A stretch of DNA of 14,679 nt from Bryobacterales bacterium (GCA_003132905.1 PKZC01000300.1:15516-30194); one strand, 5' to 3'; counted from the stretch's first letter, positions 8,885 through 14,679 are shown. Translations and numbers: made by a program. The notes: generated from the letters alone by a model not told the origin.

Positions 8885-10966
8885 CTATTGTGCCTTTGCC
8901 AGCTCTTCTTTGGCGGCGGCGGCGACAGCATCAGGGGTGAAGCCGAATTTTTTCTGCAATTCTTTGAGCGGCGCCGACGCGCCGAAGGTGTGCATGCCGA
9001 TACGGCGGCGCGCATAGCGATCCCATCCAAACACCGAGGCCTGTTCTACTGACACTCGAGCCTTCACGCGCGGCGGCAGTATCGCGTTCTGATATTCGTA
9101 GGATTGCTGCTCGAACAGCTCCCAGGATGGCATGCTGACTACGCGCGCCTTAATTCCCTCTTTGGTGAGCGCTTCGTAAGCATCCACGCAGAGCGATACT
9201 TCGCTGCCCGTTCCAATCAGGATCACGTCCGGCTTGCCCTCCGGCGGATCAGCCAAAACATACGCGCCGTAAGCGACGCCAGACACCGCTCCGTACTTGC
9301 TACGGTCCAGCGTCGGCATGTTCTGGCGCGAAAGAATTAAGCACACTGGCTCATGGGTAAGCTGCACGATCACGCGCCAGGCTTGAGCCACCTCATTGGC
9401 GTCGCCCGGCCGCATTACGATCAGTCCCGGAATCGCCCGCAGCGAAATCAGGTGTTCCACCGGCTGATGCGTGGGCCCGTCTTCGCCCACGCCAATCGAA
9501 TCGTGAGTGAAGATGAAAATGACCGGGATCTCCATTAGCGCACTCAATCGGATGGGTGCGCGCATGTAGTCGCTGAAGATCAGAAAGCCGGAGCCGAAAG
9601 GCCGCAGCTTCGACAGCGAAAGCCCGTTGAGGATCGATCCCATGGCGTGCTCGCGGATGCCGAAATGCATGTTGCGCCCGCCGTAGTTGTTGGCTTCCAA
9701 GTCGCCCGCGCCGTCGAAAGTGAGCCGCGTTTTCGTGGATGGCGCCAGATCGGCCGCGCCCCCGATCAGCCAGGGTAAATGCTGTGCAATGGCGTTCTGC
9801 ACCTTCGCGGACGCATCCCGCCCTGCTAAACCCTTGGCATCGGCGGGGAATGTCGGAATCGCCGTATCCCAACCTTGCGGCAGTTCGCGCTTTTGGATCT
9901 TCTCCAACTGGCTGGCCAGTTCCGGAAACTGCTTGCTATATTCGGCGAACAACGCCATCCAAGCGTTGCGAGCGCTGTGTCCCCGTTGCCCGAGCTGTTC
10001 CTTGAATCGATCGTACACGCCATCCGGCACCAGGAACTTCGCGTCTTCCGGCCAGCCGTAATTGCGTTTCGTAAGCCGGACCTCTTCCTCGCCCAATGGC
10101 TCTCCGTGCGCCGCGCTGGTGTCCTGCTTGTGCGGCGCGCCGTAAGCGATGTGGCTATCCACAATAATGAGCGTCGGACGGTCCTCGGTCCCGAGAAACG
10201 TCCGAATGGCCCGCGCCACCATCTCCTGATCGTTGGCGTCGCCCACCCGCAGCACATTCCAGCCGTAGCCCAGGAACCGCGTAGCCACGTCTTCGCTGAA
10301 CGCCAGTGACGTGTTGCCTTCAATCGTGATGTGGTTGTTGTCGTAGATCCAGCACAGGTTCGAAAGCTTCAGGTGTCCCGCCACCGATGCCGCTTCGCTG
10401 CTGACGCCTTCCATCATGCAGCCGTCGCCGGCCAGCGCGTAGGCGTTGAAATCGATCATCTCGAAGCCTGGGCGATTGAAATACTTCGCCATCCAGCGCG
10501 AGGCCAGCGCCATTCCCACGCTAGTGGCCACCCCTTGTCCCAACGGCCCCGTCGTGGTCTCGATGCCCGACGTCCATCGGTACTCCGGGTGCCCGGGGCA
10601 CTTGCTATTGAGCTGCCGGAAATTCTTGATGTCGTCCAGCGTCACGCTCACGGTCCCCAGCATTTCGTACTTCGGATTCACCGCCTTCACTTGGCTCAAG
10701 TGCAGCATTGAATACAGAAGCATCGATGCATGCCCCGCCGAAAGCACAAAGCGGTCGCGATTGGGCCAGATCGGATCTTCCGGGTCAAACCTCAGGAACT
10801 GCTGCCAGAGCGTGTAAACCACCGGCGCCATGGCCATCGGCGTGCCAGGATGCCCGGAGTTTGCCTGTTGAACAGCGTCCATCGACAGGGTGCGGATGGT
10901 GTTGATGCAAAGCTGATCGATTGCATGGGAAGAAGCCAGCGCTTGAGGCTGAGTGGAGGTGGACAT
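8885..10966 (-). CDS. tkt: Transketolase
   Basis: TPP-dependent transfer of two-carbon ketol units between sugar phosphates (xylulose-5-P, ribose-5-P, erythrose-4-P and their products); cytoplasmic. It has 693 residues with all three transketolase domains. The N-terminal part has SGHPG (37-41) and AGHAS (78-82). GPLGQG follows at 140-145, and the TPP/Mg motif starts at GDGCMMEG (180-187) and ends at the DNN near 209-211. The pyrimidine domain holds GIREHAMGS (436-444) with catalytic Glu439, FSDYMRAPIRLSAL (464-477) and GEDGPTHQPVEHL (494-506). A normal C-terminal domain follows. It is the first gene of the operon. The ATG at 10966 gives the expected family N-terminus, but no Shine-Dalgarno lies at normal distance. 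A GGAGGG about 17-22 nt upstream lies in an arm of the leader inverted repeat, so leader structure may control initiation. Confidence 0.97.
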   Translation of the reverse strand: MSTSTQPQALASSHAIDQLCINTIRTLSMDAVQQANSGHPGTPMAMAPVVYTLWQQFLRFDPEDPIWPNRDRFVLSAGHASMLLYSMLHLSQVKAVNPKYEMLGTVSVTLDDIKNFRQLNSKCPGHPEYRWTSGIETTTGPLGQGVATSVGMALASRWMAKYFNRPGFEMIDFNAYALAGDGCMMEGVSSEAASVAGHLKLSNLCWIYDNNHITIEGNTSLAFSEDVATRFLGYGWNVLRVGDANDQEMVARAIRTFLGTEDRPTLIIVDSHIAYGAPHKQDTSAAHGEPLGEEEVRLTKRNYGWPEDAKFLVPDGVYDRFKEQLGQRGHSARNAWMALFAEYSKQFPELASQLEKIQKRELPQGWDTAIPTFPADAKGLAGRDASAKVQNAIAQHLPWLIGGAADLAPSTKTRLTFDGAGDLEANNYGGRNMHFGIREHAMGSILNGLSLSKLRPFGSGFLIFSDYMRAPIRLSALMEIPVIFIFTHDSIGVGEDGPTHQPVEHLISLRAIPGLIVMRPGDANEVAQAWRVIVQLTHEPVCLILSRQNMPTLDRSKYGAVSGVAYGAYVLADPPEGKPDVILIGTGSEVSLCVDAYEALTKEGIKARVVSMPSWELFEQQSYEYQNAILPPRVKARVSVEQASVFGWDRYARRRIGMHTFGASAPLKELQKKFGFTPDAVAAAAKEELAKAQ

Positions 10967-10970
10967 GGGA

Positions 10971-11023
10971 GTTTTTTACGAACCCTCCGCGGTTCGCGAG
11001 CGGCGGAGTTCGAGGGAAAAAAC
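10971..11023 (-). repeat. Long inverted repeat in the tkt leader
   Basis: An imperfect 53-bp inverted repeat ends 5 nt before the tkt start codon. The core arms are CTCCGC (10985-10990) and GCGGAG (11003-11008) around a 12-nt loop. CGAA/TTCG can extend them across a two-base bulge, or CCCTC (10983-10987) can pair alternatively with GAGGG (11012-11016). The outer ends are a T6 run (10972-10977) and an A6 run (11017-11022). As tkt mRNA it would fold just upstream of the start and would contain the only purine-rich GGAGGG near it. It is not shaped like an intrinsic terminator in either direction, because no U-run follows the hairpin on either strand. A post-transcriptional role is inference. Confidence 0.6.
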
Positions 11024-11044
11024 CCGCGCGCTCTCTGATCGAGC

Positions 11045-11075
11045 ATTGTAGCCCATCCCATTAGGGGGCTGCCAA
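11045..11075 (-). promoter_or_regulatory. Possible sigma-70-type promoter of the tkt operon
   Basis: On the minus strand, TTGGCA (11070-11075) and TACAAT (11045-11050) resemble -35 and -10 boxes, but with a 19-nt spacer, longer than ideal. Transcription would begin near 11037, giving a leader of about 70 nt that contains the inverted repeat. This is the only promoter-like pair I found by eye in the 170-bp gap upstream of tkt. Confidence 0.4.
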
Positions 11076-11108
11076 TGAATATCTTGTTTGCCGGAATTTT
11101 GCTTAGGC

Positions 11109-11131
11109 GGGCCTAGGGTTTTCTAAGGCCC
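11109..11131. terminator. Hairpin downstream of the toxin remnant
   Basis: GGGCC (11109-11113) pairs with GGCCC (11127-11131). TAG/CTA continues the stem across a single bulged A, with loop GGTTTT. It begins 6 nt after the stop of the PIN-domain remnant on the minus strand. No U-run follows on the minus strand, and only three Ts on the plus strand, so it is at best a weak terminator separating this locus from the tkt promoter. Confidence 0.3.
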
Positions 11132-11136
11132 TTTGT

Positions 11137-11443
11137 CTACGTTAATGCCAAAATCGCCAGCGCCGCCTCCGGCGCAAGGACACGAACAGGTGAACCGCGA
11201 AATCCTTTCGGATCCCTTGTCACAATAAAATTCGCATCCCGACCCGAGCGCAGCCGCCGCTGTCACTGCGACCTCGAAATCGGCAATCGGCAGCCGCAAG
11301 GCTTGTTCGATTACGGCGCTATCCACAGTGGCGACGCGAAACACGCGCTGCGACCCAAACGGCAGTGCTTGACTCCGCATGGGATGGACCGTCGAGCAAA
11401 ACTAGACCACGGCGTTATCCACACTAAGAGTGAGCTTCGACAT
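11137..11443 (-). pseudogene. Decayed toxin-antitoxin locus: antitoxin N-terminus plus broken PIN-domain (VapC-like) toxin
   Basis: Read on the minus strand. An ATG at 11443 opens MSKLTLSVDNAVV and stops at TAG 11404-11402. LTLSVD is the typical first strand of ribbon-helix-helix antitoxins paired with PIN toxins (DUF6364-like). Directly after, in another frame (from about 11405), comes LVLLDGPSHAESSTAVWVAA, like the start of a PIN domain but lacking the initial DTN. Near 11337-11352 the homology jumps back to the first frame as VFRVATVDSAVIEQALRLP and then ADFEVAVTAAAALGSGCEF, the late PIN core. At the A4 run 11227-11230 it shifts once more to IVTRDPKGFRGSPVRVLAPE, ending at TAG 11139-11137. 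Most of the antitoxin, the toxin start and the PIN middle are missing. An 85-codon open frame through the middle (11380-11123) is therefore not an intact gene. PIN toxins are Mg-dependent ribonucleases; this copy should be inactive. Confidence 0.75.
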
Positions 11444-11449
11444 CTGTAA

Positions 11450-11472
11450 GTATCATAGGCAGAAATTGATAC
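11450..11472. promoter_or_regulatory. Inverted repeat upstream of the antitoxin remnant (possible operator)
   Basis: GTATCA (11450-11455) and TGATAC (11467-11472) form a perfect 6-bp inverted repeat with an 11-nt spacer, starting 6 nt upstream of the antitoxin-like ATG. TATGAT (11452-11457, minus strand) overlaps one arm and could be the -10 box. Toxin-antitoxin modules usually repress themselves through such sites, so this may be the surviving operator. No convincing -35 box was found. The rest of 11444-11577 shows no other gene or clear signal. Confidence 0.35.
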
Positions 11473-11577
11473 GTACAGGTTGGGGCCCCTCTCTGTAACT
11501 TCTACGGCAAATGAGTCTCCCCATTTGAGCGGAACGCCCGGCAGACTCCGCGAGCGCTCTTCCTTAAACTTGCCTAG

Positions 11578-12069
11578 ATGTCGCGATCAAGCTGTCTGGT
11601 TGTCGCGCTGTTGTGTCTGCCCATCGGGCTGGCGGTCGGCGAAAGCGGCTCGGTTCCTGCTGGCTCCTTCGCGCGCGATATGCTGGTGGCCCACAACGAA
11701 ATCAGGACGCGGGTGGACGTGCCGCGGCTCCGCTGGTCAGATCGTTTAGCCGCGCGCGCCGAGGATTGGGCCAGCCATCTGCTCCGCGAGCGCCAGTTCT
11801 ACCATCGTCCTCACCCCATCTTCGGAGAGAATCTTTTTGAAATCACCGGCCACGCTACGTCCGATCAAGTGGTCAATGCCTGGGCATCGGAAGCGCGCGA
11901 TTACAGTTACCGTTCCAACACCTGCCGTGCCGTCTGCGGCCATTACACCCAACTGGTCTGGAGTGGAACCCGCGAAGTGGGATGCGCGATTGCCCGTGAT
12001 GCAGGGCGCGAGGTCTGGGTCTGCAACTACGATCCACCCGGCAACTGGATCGGCGAGCGCCCCTACTAA
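11578..12069 (+). CDS. Secreted CAP-domain protein (SCP/PR-1-like)
   Basis: A 163-residue exported protein of the CAP superfamily (cysteine-rich secretory, antigen 5, PR-1). Bacterial members are extracytoplasmic and of mostly unknown function. Residues 1 to about 20 form a signal peptide (CLVVALLCLPIGLAV). The CAP fold then shows its conserved cavity tetrad: H39 in AHNEIR, E84 in GENLF, H122 in GHYTQLVW and E133 in REVGCA. The C-terminal signature VCNYDPPGNW is at 148-157. Cys 116, 120, 136 and 149 could form the two disulfides usual in this family, consistent with export. The ATG at 11578 follows immediately after an in-frame TAG, so no earlier start is possible. There is no evident Shine-Dalgarno. 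The N-acetyltransferase gene starts 26 nt after its stop, so the two may share a transcript. Confidence 0.9.
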   Translation: MSRSSCLVVALLCLPIGLAVGESGSVPAGSFARDMLVAHNEIRTRVDVPRLRWSDRLAARAEDWASHLLRERQFYHRPHPIFGENLFEITGHATSDQVVNAWASEARDYSYRSNTCRAVCGHYTQLVWSGTREVGCAIARDAGREVWVCNYDPPGNWIGERPY

Positions 12070-12095
12070 CCCGCTGGCTGGTCTATTCTGATTGC

Positions 12096-12944
12096 GTGCC
12101 CTCAGACTTTAATTTGGACGCCTATCTCGATCGCATCGGATATAGCGGCCCGCGCACCGCAACCCTCCAAACTTTGCAAGCCATACATGCTCTCCATCCT
12201 GCCGCGATCCCATTCGAGAATTTGAATCCTCTCTTAGGTTGGCCCGTGGCCCTGGATGTGGAGTCACTGCAAGCGAAGCTTGTGTCGGCCGGTCGTGGCG
12301 GTTGGTGCTTCGAACACAACGCGCTGTTTCGCCATGCGCTGGAAGCATTGGGATTTTCAATCACCAGCCTGGCGGCGCGTGTATTGTGGGGCGCCGCGCC
12401 CGGCAGCCCAGTCGGTCCGCGTAGTCACATGGTCCTTCTGGTGGATCTCGATGGCGTGCGCTACATCGCCGATGTTGGATTTGGCGGCAACGTCCTCACC
12501 GCGCCCCTGCGCCTGGAACCGCACATCGCACAGTCCACGCCGCACGAAGCGCATCGCTTGATGCCGCTCGATAACGGCTACGTGCTGGAAGCGTGTATCA
12601 ATAGCGGACGGCAGGGCGAATGGCAGCCGTTCTACCGCTTCACGCTCGAGCCGCAATTCCCCTCCGATTACGAAGTTTCCAATTGGTTCTTGTGTAGCCA
12701 TCCCAGTTCTTTTTTCCGCCAGACGCTGATGGCCGCGCGAACCACGCCCCAGGCCCGCTACGCCCTGCGCAACAACGCGCTCGCGATTCATCGGCGCGAT
12801 GGAACGGAAAAATGCAACCTCGGCGACGCCGCGCAACTGCGGTCCTGCCTGGAGAAGGATTTTGGTCTACGATTGCCCGAATCGGCAGAATTGGACGATG
12901 CCTTGGAGCGCGTGAGTCAGATGCCATCGGACCCCGGCACGTGA
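12096..12944 (+). CDS. nat: Arylamine N-acetyltransferase
   Basis: Cytoplasmic acetyl-CoA-dependent acetylation of arylamines, hydrazines or related amines by a ping-pong mechanism. The physiological substrate is not evident; some family members act in secondary metabolism. The 282 residues match typical bacterial NATs. The full Cys-His-Asp triad is present: C71 in RGGWCFEHN, H111 in SHMVLLV and D126 in ADVGFGGN. The N-terminal helical part (FNLDAYLDRIGYSGPRTATL) and the PFENL segment at 39-43 also fit. The start is GTG 12096, 26 nt after the CAP-domain gene, because the family N-terminus begins there; a Shine-Dalgarno is not obvious. The stop lies in the loop of a small hairpin, and the gene converges on the cytochrome c gene 19 nt away. 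Confidence 0.94.
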   Translation: MPSDFNLDAYLDRIGYSGPRTATLQTLQAIHALHPAAIPFENLNPLLGWPVALDVESLQAKLVSAGRGGWCFEHNALFRHALEALGFSITSLAARVLWGAAPGSPVGPRSHMVLLVDLDGVRYIADVGFGGNVLTAPLRLEPHIAQSTPHEAHRLMPLDNGYVLEACINSGRQGEWQPFYRFTLEPQFPSDYEVSNWFLCSHPSSFFRQTLMAARTTPQARYALRNNALAIHRRDGTEKCNLGDAAQLRSCLEKDFGLRLPESAELDDALERVSQMPSDPGT

Positions 12945-12956
12945 AAAAGCCGTGCC
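12936..12956. terminator. Small hairpin at the nat / cytochrome c convergence
   Basis: GGCACG (12936-12941) and CGTGCC (12951-12956) form a perfect 6-bp stem with a 9-nt loop that contains the nat stop codon. It lies between two converging genes, where a bidirectional terminator would be expected. Neither strand has a T-run after the stem, so intrinsic termination is doubtful. Confidence 0.3.
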
Positions 12957-12963
12957 ATAAGCG

Positions 12964-13305
12964 CTATTGGTTCAATAACGGAATGTCTTTCAGCGGAGGC
13001 GGAGCGGGCACGCTCGCCAAATACGCGTGGATGTCCGTGAGAACCTCGTCGGAAACCACTTTCTTGGTGAAGGGCGGCATACTGCCCGCCGGGTGGCGCA
13101 CGTAAGCGATCAGCGCGGTGGCGGCAATCGGGTGCGGCGCAAGCTTGGCTCCAGCGCCCCCGCCTTGCCCTTCATAACCGTGGCAGGTGTAGCAGCCTAA
13201 CTTCACGAATTGGCGCTTGCCGTTTTGCCCATTTCCGGCCTCGGGCGATTGCGCCGTCAGCCACAAAGCAACGCACAGCATGATTACGACGACTTTCAGA
13301 ATCAT
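12964..13305 (-). CDS. Small exported c-type cytochrome (monoheme)
   Basis: A 113-residue electron-transfer protein. Residues 1-18 form a signal peptide (MILKVVVIMLCVALWLTA), so it acts outside the cytoplasm, soluble in the periplasm or anchored by the uncleaved segment. One heme site is present, CYTCH at 38-42 (C38, C41, H42), with M76 in GSMPPF as the likely axial ligand. The helix VLTDIHAYLASVP near 88-100 is the usual C-terminal cytochrome c helix. The ATG at 13305 lies 9 nt after the stop of the TPP-enzyme gene, whose TAG is part of the AGGAAG ribosome-binding site, so the two are very likely translated from one mRNA. The neighbour suggests it may accept or relay electrons from that enzyme, or serve another partner; this is inference. 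Confidence 0.92.
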   Translation of the reverse strand: MILKVVVIMLCVALWLTAQSPEAGNGQNGKRQFVKLGCYTCHGYEGQGGGAGAKLAPHPIAATALIAYVRHPAGSMPPFTKKVVSDEVLTDIHAYLASVPAPPPLKDIPLLNQ

Positions 13306-13310
13306 AAAAT

Positions 13311-13317
13311 CTTCCTA
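13311..13317 (-). promoter_or_regulatory. Ribosome-binding site of cytochrome c overlapping the upstream stop
   Basis: TAGGAAG on the minus strand. TAG ends the TPP-enzyme gene, and AGGAAG is the Shine-Dalgarno 5 nt from the cytochrome ATG. The overlap supports the start choice and translational coupling. Confidence 0.7.
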
Positions 13318-14679
13318 CCGTGGCTGCGTGATGACATCGATGAGATACGGATCGCCCCGCTTCACCACGTCGATTCCGCGCCGGATGGCCGCGCTCAGAT
13401 CCTTGGGATCGGAAATGGGCCCTTCGGCTTGCACGCCCATGCTCTTGGCCAGCATCGTGTAATCGATGTTGGGATTCGCGATCTCGGTTCCGATTTTGCA
13501 CTTGTCCACATCCACGCCGCGATTGTGCTGGTTGGCCACGCGCTGCAACTGCATGATCTCCTGATGATACGCGCGATTGTTGTGCATCACCGTCAGCAGC
13601 GGAACGCGATGATGCGCTGCGGTCCACAAAACTCCGTTGGCCATCATCAGATCGCCGTCGGATTGAATGGAGACGCTCAATCGTCCGTGCTTCTTATTGG
13701 CGATGGCCGCTCCCAGCGCGGCAGGGGCAAGATAACCCACGCCTTCGCCGCCTGCGCCTCCGATAAATTGATAGTGCTTGGTGAAATCCCAAAGCCGCAG
13801 GGGCCAGTTGCTCACCCAAAACGGATCGGACACTAGCGACCAGTCTTCATTCTTAATCTGCGCCCACAGTTCCGCCGAGAGTCGGGCGGTTGAAACCGGG
13901 CTGGCGTCCCAAGCGTAAGAAGCAGCGGTTCGGGTTTGCTCCAGCGCCTGGTGGCTGGTTTGCGCCAGCTTGTCGGTGCGTGTCTGGATGGCGCGCTTGC
14001 GATCGTCGGTCAGCAGGCGTTTCACGGCTTCGATCAACGCCGGCATCGTGGCTTCGGCATCCGCCGGAATGGATAGATCCACATCCTCGTAGCGTTGGAA
14101 GTTCTGATAGTTGCTCTTATAGAAAAGGTCGGACGAGCTTATGCTGACCAGCTTGGTTCCCGGCTTGATAATAGATCGCGGAACCACCTCAACCTGGCCG
14201 CCCAGGGCGTGCACCACGCCAAAGAAGTCGTAAACCTCCAGACCGACGATCAAGTCCGCATTGCTAATGGCCCCGCGCGAGCGCCCAGTCTGATTCAGTG
14301 GATGGCGGGAGGGGAAATTCATGCGGCGCTGCTGATCGATCACCGCTGCGCCGGTCACTTCAGCCAGTTCCACCAGCAGCTTCAATCCCGCTGGAGTGCG
14401 CGCCGAGCGGCTGGTGACGAATACCGGATTTTCAGCGGCCACCAACATCTGCGCCAGTTCGGCGACGGCTTCTGAATCGCCGGCTGGAGCTGAAATCTTC
14501 GGAAGCTTCGGAATACGCCAGTTGAAATCCTTGGGCGCTTCGCCTTCCTGCAGTACGCCGTCGGCAGCCAACACCACCGGCATCATGGGCGCCGTCATCG
14601 CGATCTGGTAAGCGCGTACAGCCGATTCGCCGAAGTGCGTGAGTGACGCCGGGTTGTCGTCCCACTTGGTGTAATCGCG
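13315..14679 (-). CDS. TPP-dependent enzyme, acetolactate-synthase-like (N-terminus outside the window)
   Basis: 454 residues are visible. The frame stays open to the window edge (RDYTKWDDNPASLTHFGESA leads into the later ATG at 14598), so the gene starts beyond it. Missing is most of the N-terminal pyrimidine-binding domain, including the expected catalytic Glu. Present are the end of that domain (MTAPMMPVVLAADG), a central Rossmann-like domain (about 65-220, with NPVFVTSR and ISNADLIVGL), and the C-terminal pyrophosphate domain. There FIGGAGGEGVGYLAPAALGAA is followed by SDGDLMM at about 340-346 and HNN at 366-368. That spacing fits the TPP/Mg motif, but with Ser for the first Gly of GDG. 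The family contains acetolactate synthase, pyruvate oxidase, benzoylformate and oxalyl-CoA decarboxylases; I cannot choose among them, and no ALS small subunit follows. It is cytoplasmic by family and lies 9 nt before an exported cytochrome c. Confidence 0.88.
   Translation of the reverse strand, partial: RDYTKWDDNPASLTHFGESAVRAYQIAMTAPMMPVVLAADGVLQEGEAPKDFNWRIPKLPKISAPAGDSEAVAELAQMLVAAENPVFVTSRSARTPAGLKLLVELAEVTGAAVIDQQRRMNFPSRHPLNQTGRSRGAISNADLIVGLEVYDFFGVVHALGGQVEVVPRSIIKPGTKLVSISSSDLFYKSNYQNFQRYEDVDLSIPADAEATMPALIEAVKRLLTDDRKRAIQTRTDKLAQTSHQALEQTRTAASYAWDASPVSTARLSAELWAQIKNEDWSLVSDPFWVSNWPLRLWDFTKHYQFIGGAGGEGVGYLAPAALGAAIANKKHGRLSVSIQSDGDLMMANGVLWTAAHHRVPLLTVMHNNRAYHQEIMQLQRVANQHNRGVDVDKCKIGTEIANPNIDYTMLAKSMGVQAEGPISDPKDLSAAIRRGIDVVKRGDPYLIDVITQPR

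Noticed and set aside
7828..8940. 370-codon plus-strand open frame antisense to tal-pgi and the tkt end
   Set aside because: It covers a confirmed transaldolase domain in antisense, shows low-complexity His/Arg/Gln-rich sequence and no domain; a shadow of codon bias.
8812..9030. 73-codon N-terminal extension of tal-pgi from an upstream ATG
   Set aside because: It would overlap the transketolase C-terminus, the extra residues are Arg/Ser/Pro-rich with no family match, and a strong ribosome-binding site precedes the GTG at 8811.
10971..11023. tkt leader hairpin as an intrinsic terminator or attenuator
   Set aside because: On either strand the stem is followed by an A-run and not a T-run, so it lacks the required shape.
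11123..11380. 85-codon minus-strand open frame as an intact small gene
   Set aside because: Its middle matches the PIN core, but its start and end are out-of-frame translations of PIN sequence, so it is part of a pseudogene.
11482..11489. GGGGCCCC palindrome between the toxin remnant and the CAP gene
   Set aside because: An 8-bp GC palindrome is easily found by chance in this DNA and is not placed at a convincing promoter.
13210..13836. 208-codon plus-strand open frame antisense to the TPP enzyme
   Set aside because: Antisense shadow; spans the cytochrome start and the TPP C-terminal domain with no recognisable features.

Overview
The window looks like chromosomal DNA from an Acidobacteriota bacterium, most likely close to Solibacter/Bryobacterales. 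This is an inference from gene content only. The clues are an Oar-like TonB-dependent receptor with an N-terminal carboxypeptidase-regulatory domain, a fused transaldolase/phosphoglucose isomerase, a CAP-domain secreted protein, a PIN-domain toxin remnant, and a TPP enzyme paired with a small cytochrome c. The DNA is GC-rich and densely coded. I see no rRNA, tRNA, CRISPR array, insertion sequence or phage gene.

Layout. (1) 10-3372, plus strand: a large outer-membrane TonB-dependent receptor whose 5' end may lie beyond the window. (2) 3369-10966, minus strand: a tight sugar-phosphate operon transcribed tkt, tal-pgi, zwf, glk. Its genes are 73 nt apart, then 20 nt apart, then overlapping by 1 nt. 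It converges on the receptor gene so closely that the two stop codons interlock. (3) 10967-11577: a leader/promoter region for tkt with a long inverted repeat, then a decayed toxin-antitoxin locus. That locus keeps an antitoxin N-terminus and PIN-toxin pieces in different frames, with an inverted repeat upstream of the antitoxin start. (4) 11578-12944, plus strand: a secreted CAP-domain protein followed by an arylamine N-acetyltransferase. (5) 12964-14679, minus strand: a TPP-dependent enzyme, cut by the window edge, followed 9 nt later by a small exported c-type cytochrome.

How the genes work together. Glucokinase makes glucose-6-phosphate. G6P dehydrogenase oxidises it to phosphogluconolactone with NAD(P)+ reduction. 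Transketolase, transaldolase and phosphoglucose isomerase interconvert pentose phosphates with fructose-6-P and glucose-6-P. The operon therefore encodes sugar entry, the first oxidative step and the recycling branch on one transcript. 6-phosphogluconolactonase and 6-phosphogluconate dehydrogenase are not in this window.

Nothing here is clearly a new biological system. The best candidates for a second look are the coupled TPP-enzyme/cytochrome c pair, the structured tkt leader and the fossil toxin-antitoxin module.
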